A DNA stretch of 64,000 nucleotides from Seriola aureovittata (taxonomy: Eukaryota > Chordata > Actinopteri > Carangiformes > Carangidae). Below, in pieces: positions 60,570 through 64,000 of the stretch. The notes beneath the pieces were generated by a model. That model was not told the DNA's origin. It ran no database searches and saw nothing but the letters and a program-made list of their open reading frames with translations. Numbering within the stretch: the stretch's first letter is position 1; the number at the start of each line of letters is the position of its first letter. The stretch spans positions 2,277,901-2,341,900 of the forward strand of contig NC_079364.1 of assembly GCF_021018895.1 (NCBI RefSeq), in the 5' to 3' direction. The position numbers were made by a program, and so were the translations under genes.

Positions 60570-61004
60570 TTAGTTTTTTTATGTTAGTGTTTCTTTAGAG
60601 CTTTTGTGTTGGAAATGTGTCTCTAAAGCAGCAGGGAAGATAAACCATATCAGTTGTTGTTTACTATGGAGCATAATGTAGTACAAGGTGTTTGCAGTAG
60701 GTCGTTACATTTGCTCATTAAGATGCTGCTTATGAGAAATCCCTTTGCACATACACATGTGTGCGTGTTCCTCTGTATTTGTGTAGTGTTTTCTGCAGAG
60801 TGGTCACTCTGTGCGTTCGTCGGTTCAGCTGCTGAGAAACAACATCATTAGGAGCCAAATTAACAACTGCAGAGTGCAAATGTTAATAAACAGCGATTGC
60901 CAGCTCTGAATGAGGCACGCTTACGCTGCGCTGCTGCGTGTGCTCTTAATTAGGACACTGTGTGGGAGTGTGGCCATGCCATTTGATAATATCATGTGTC
61001 AGTT

Positions 61005-61006
<2 letters not shown>

Positions 61007-61099
<93 letters not shown>
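61007..61099. repeat. GT microsatellite, about 46 units
   Basis: Uninterrupted for about 93 bp and ending GCGTGCAG. One of the longest microsatellites in the window. Confidence 0.95.
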
Positions 61100-61103
<4 letters not shown>

Positions 61104-61453
61104 CAGCCTGATCATTGTTGCGTACAACAAAGGAAAAAGAATTTGAGTGCAGAAAACTCCCATCATCCTCTCCTCTCCTGTTCTCTGGATCCTCCACTTC
61201 CTCCAGCTCCTCTTTTTATCTCCTGGCAGTGTTTGCATCTCTCCGGTCTGACCTCCGTGCTCCTCTGAGCCTTTCATCCTCCTCAGAGCCTCATTTCATT
61301 TACCTTTCTTCCCTTCTCTCAGTTTTCATCTCCACATTCTTTACGTCTCTCCAGCACTTTCTCCCATGTCACTCCTCTAATCTAATTCCTCTCTCCACTC
61401 CTCATTACAGTCATTGTCTATTTTCCACTTCCTTCCTCCCCCTTTATATCCTG

Positions 61454-61455
61454 CC

Positions 61456-61500
<45 letters not shown>
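61454..61500. repeat. C19 run joined to a CA tract
   Basis: The homopolymer C run (61454-61472) leads straight into about 14 CA units. Confidence 0.93.
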
Positions 61501-61502
<2 letters not shown>

Positions 61503-62005
61503 TGTCTTATTCTTCCCATTGCCCTTGGCGCATACTGTAAGTCAGACATGATTTCCCCATCTGCTTCTATCTCTGCCTTATTATTGGGCTCCACCACTGA
61601 CATGTCAGCTGTTACAGTGTGAGTGTTGTCAAAGTCTTGCAGAGGCCCGTGTCACGGCGTAATCAGACATCTTGTTGTGTAATTTTTTTTTTTATCAGCG
61701 TATAAATAGATCTGTAAATGTTAACAGATTCAGTTTTGGTCGACTCAACCCCCCCCCCCCCCAAATTCCAATGAGTAGCTGAGTTTTGGTGCCATAGCAA
61801 CAATTGCTGAGTACGGCAGCCCAGGAGATGCAAGCAGGGAAACCCACTCTCCACCCCCACCCCCCCATTCGCAGTCCCTCAGCGGGAATTATTAGCAGCA
61901 GCAGCACCTGAAACATAAAATGACTCAGAGGTAAACGGGGCAAAATCCTGCAACTGTGAAGAATCGGAAACTGATGTTTGGCAGAAAAAATACCACGACT
62001 TATAA

Positions 62006-62163
62006 CACAATTCATTAAAGCTGCTCTTATCAATAATATCAATTTTATCTTGAAGTTCCTATATTTTACACTTTGTGTTGAGAGGTCCTCCTTCCAGTCT
62101 TTATGCTAAGCTAAGCTAATCACCTCCAGGCTCCACCTCCATACTGGCAACAAAAATCTTCTT
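62006..62163 (+). repeat. Repeat flanking TTAA element copy 7
   Basis: Same sequence order as 48906-49078. A 40-bp stretch between GAGAGGT and CCTCCTTCCAGTC is missing, and CCACCTCCATACTGGCAACA, shared with 33548-33567, is added before the element. Confidence 0.7.
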
Positions 62164-62674
62164 TTAAAGCTCAATATTTTCTTCTTCTTCTGTGTTTTAT
62201 TTGAAGTGTTGATCCATAAGAAGATATATTTGTGGTTTTAAGAACCAAAAACCATCTCGGTGTAGTTTTACATCTCCTCTCTCAGGCTTCTCTCTGGTGC
62301 TCTAGTAACAACAGGTCTGTGAGCCAATCAGAAGAGAGGAGGCTCTGAGCCTCTCTTCTGATTGGCTGACTGTTTTCTGAGTGATCCAATAAAAATACAT
62401 CAGATTTCAGGTAAAAACTCTCAGAGAAACCAAATCCTGCAAAGGTTTGGATGGTGGGTCCAGGTGGGCGGGGCTTGGTGACTGCTTTGTTGTGACATCA
62501 CAAAGTTCCAGAAGTCCTGACGGCTGGTTTTAAGGCTCAGTTTCTGAATACAGGCTGTGTGCATTTCTCTGTGGACTGAGGCTTTGATACTTTCACAGTA
62601 TTAATATAGAAGCTAGAGCTGATCTATAATCACACTACACATGGACACACACCTTCAGACTGGAGGAGCTTTAA
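62164..62674 (+). mobile_element. 510-bp TTAA element, copy 7 (full length)
   Basis: 511 bp. The one extra base is an A in CTGCAAAGGTTTGG. The TTAA ends and inverted termini are intact. The hairpin arms are at 62322-62339 and 62350-62367, 18 bp each and perfectly complementary, with a 10-nt loop. It lies in the last part of the window, inside the shank2 intron after coding exon 8. Confidence 0.85.
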
Positions 62675-63689
62675 CAACGGATCAAATGACTCTGTGTCTG
62701 TTTTTCATTTTCCCTCAGCTTTATTTTAGCAGTATCAGTGTCAGACAATCACCAAGCAGCTGTTCTGAGCAATAACAAAAGTTGTGAAAACACACTGTGC
62801 AGCACGTGTCCGGCACCAAACAGGAGACAGACAGACATTAGCGACTAGCTGCTGAACACAGCGGAGCGTTTAGCAGTTGAAGAGTCCCCTCTTGGTTTTG
62901 ATCTGGCAGACTTGGTGCCTCCGCTGATGTTCCACTTGGCTGCGAGCCATTCACAACGCCGCTCCACCTCCTTCCCATCCCCCCTGGTTACTTCTGTGCT
63001 ATACACAACCATTTGGTCTCCATGACAACCATGGGAGAACAGGAAGGGAAGGAAAAAAAAAAAACGATGTGGGGGCGGTGATGGTGGTGATGGCAGTAGT
63101 GGTGGTGATGGTGGGTGGCTGAATGATAATGAGGGAAAAATTGTGACTGTTTCCCAGTGTGTACTGGTTACCTGGTTTCTAATCATCAATTAAATTAAAT
63201 TAAAACTTAAATTAAAGTGTCCCACAGGCGCCCTCTGCTGCTCTGTGTCCTCTCTGCTTTTGACCAACTTTCACAAACACCTGTCAGCGTCCAGGAGGAG
63301 AAGGAGAACCGAGACAGGTGAAGAAAAATCTAATGAAGTCACGGGATGTGGTGATGAGCATTCACTGCTGCTTCCAGGCTTGATTAAAATCCTGCAATCA
63401 GAGGTCTGTGCTTCAGTGAGCTGAGACTTCCTGTCCGCCGCTGTTCGGTCAGACGCAGAGGCTCGTACGAAGCCGCCAGGAAACAGCCGTCAGTCACATG
63501 AGGAGACGTCAGGCTGCTGTTACGTCATCGTTTCTCAGCGCAGAGGTGACGTTTCACTCTGTGAGTCCAACTGTTTTTGAAGAAGTCTGTGACGTAAATA
63601 GTTGATGGTGTAAGAGACCAACAGTAACTGTGTCTGGACGAATCACTGACAAGAAAACAAACACTTCAGTTTCATTCTTAGACCCTGAC

Positions 63690-64000
63690 AAAACCTGTGA
63701 TGCGGCAGGTCTCGTGGACACGATATCTCAGTAACACCTCGACTGAACTTCAAATTTGGCACAAACATTCATTAGGACTCAAGGATGAACTGATAAAATT
63801 TTGGGGGTCAAAGGTCAAAGTCACTGTGACCTCACAAAAGGTGGTTTTGGCCCACAATATCTCCTTAATGCCTTGAGGGAGTTTCTTCAAATTTGGTAAA
63901 AACGGTCACCTAGACTCAAGGAAGAACTGATTACATTTCGGTGGCCAAAGGTCAAAGGTCAAGGTCACGGTGACCTCACAAAACGTGGTTTTGGCCTTGT
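63690..64000 (-). repeat. TGACCT-rich dispersed repeat, copy 4 (cut by window end)
   Basis: GGACACGATATCTCAGTAAC is followed by GGTCAAAGGTCAAAGTCACT, and a second unit has AAAGGTCAAAGGTCAAGGTC near 63949-63968. The units are in tandem and continue to the window edge. Confidence 0.78.

Larger units (their letters stand above)
58126..64000 (+). other. shank2: shank2 intron 8 (start; no exon found to window end)
   Basis: Starts gtagag. The expected next exon, beginning VAIIAGNFELAE in the family, was not seen. Holds the nested transposon pair, element copy 7 with its flank, long GT, C and CA tracts, and the TGACCT repeat at the end. A GGT/GAT-rich stretch lies at 63076-63118. Confidence 0.75.

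Noticed and set aside
61115..61540. 141-codon Ser/Leu-rich frame after the GT tract
   Set aside because: The sequence is a generic pyrimidine-rich stretch, which encodes Ser, Leu and Pro by composition.
62845..63189. 114-codon minus-strand frame
   Set aside because: Its Pro/Ser/Phe-rich middle comes from the GGT/GAT-rich and poly-A stretch at 63050-63118. No domain seen.

Overview
The window is vertebrate nuclear DNA, almost certainly from a teleost fish, probably a percomorph. The only protein-coding gene I can support is the 5' part of a SHANK2 orthologue (shank2) on the + strand. Long introns, consensus GT/AG splice sites, very many CA/GT and CT/GA microsatellites and several dispersed repeat families of the kind that fill fish genomes support this origin. 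There is no sign of bacterial or organellar genes, rRNA, tRNA or CRISPR.

Layout. Positions 1 to about 28,400 hold no recognisable coding exon. They contain simple repeats and dispersed elements, and are either intergenic or the 5' flank and untranslated part of shank2. Eight consecutive coding exons of shank2 follow: 28421-28648 (start codon at 28445), 36416-36619, 38102-38173, 41172-41280, 48487-48638, 49638-49805, 52120-52236 and 58048-58125. Joined, they encode 368 residues without a stop or frameshift. These are an acidic, serine-rich N-terminal leader, the SPN (Shank/ProSAP N-terminal, ubiquitin-like) domain and most of the ankyrin-repeat region. The frame is still open at 58125. The next expected exon (end of the ankyrin block, then linker, SH3, PDZ, proline-rich and SAM regions) was not found before 64000, so the gene runs out of the window.

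Mobile and repetitive DNA dominates the rest. The most striking element is a family of about 510 bp that starts TTAAAGCTC and ends GAGCTTTAA. It has seven clear copies in both orientations, four of them essentially full length, and looks like a non-autonomous transposon with TTAA target sites. A second TTAA-bounded family has two copies in opposite orientation, about 50 kb apart. Other repeats are a family carrying direct repeats of the nuclear-receptor half-site AGGTCA, a family carrying the palindrome TGACGTCA, an element with terminal inverted repeats at 20041-20432, a perfect 23-bp hairpin near 31.1 kb, and three minisatellites. One 510-bp element sits inside another, older inverted-repeat element (59822-60569).

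SHANK2 is a postsynaptic scaffold. Its SPN domain binds Ras/Rap GTPases and packs against the ankyrin repeats. Several shank2 exons here have lengths divisible by three and symmetric phases, and two are bordered directly by long TG or CA tracts at their splice sites. This raises the possibility of splice regulation by repeat-binding proteins.
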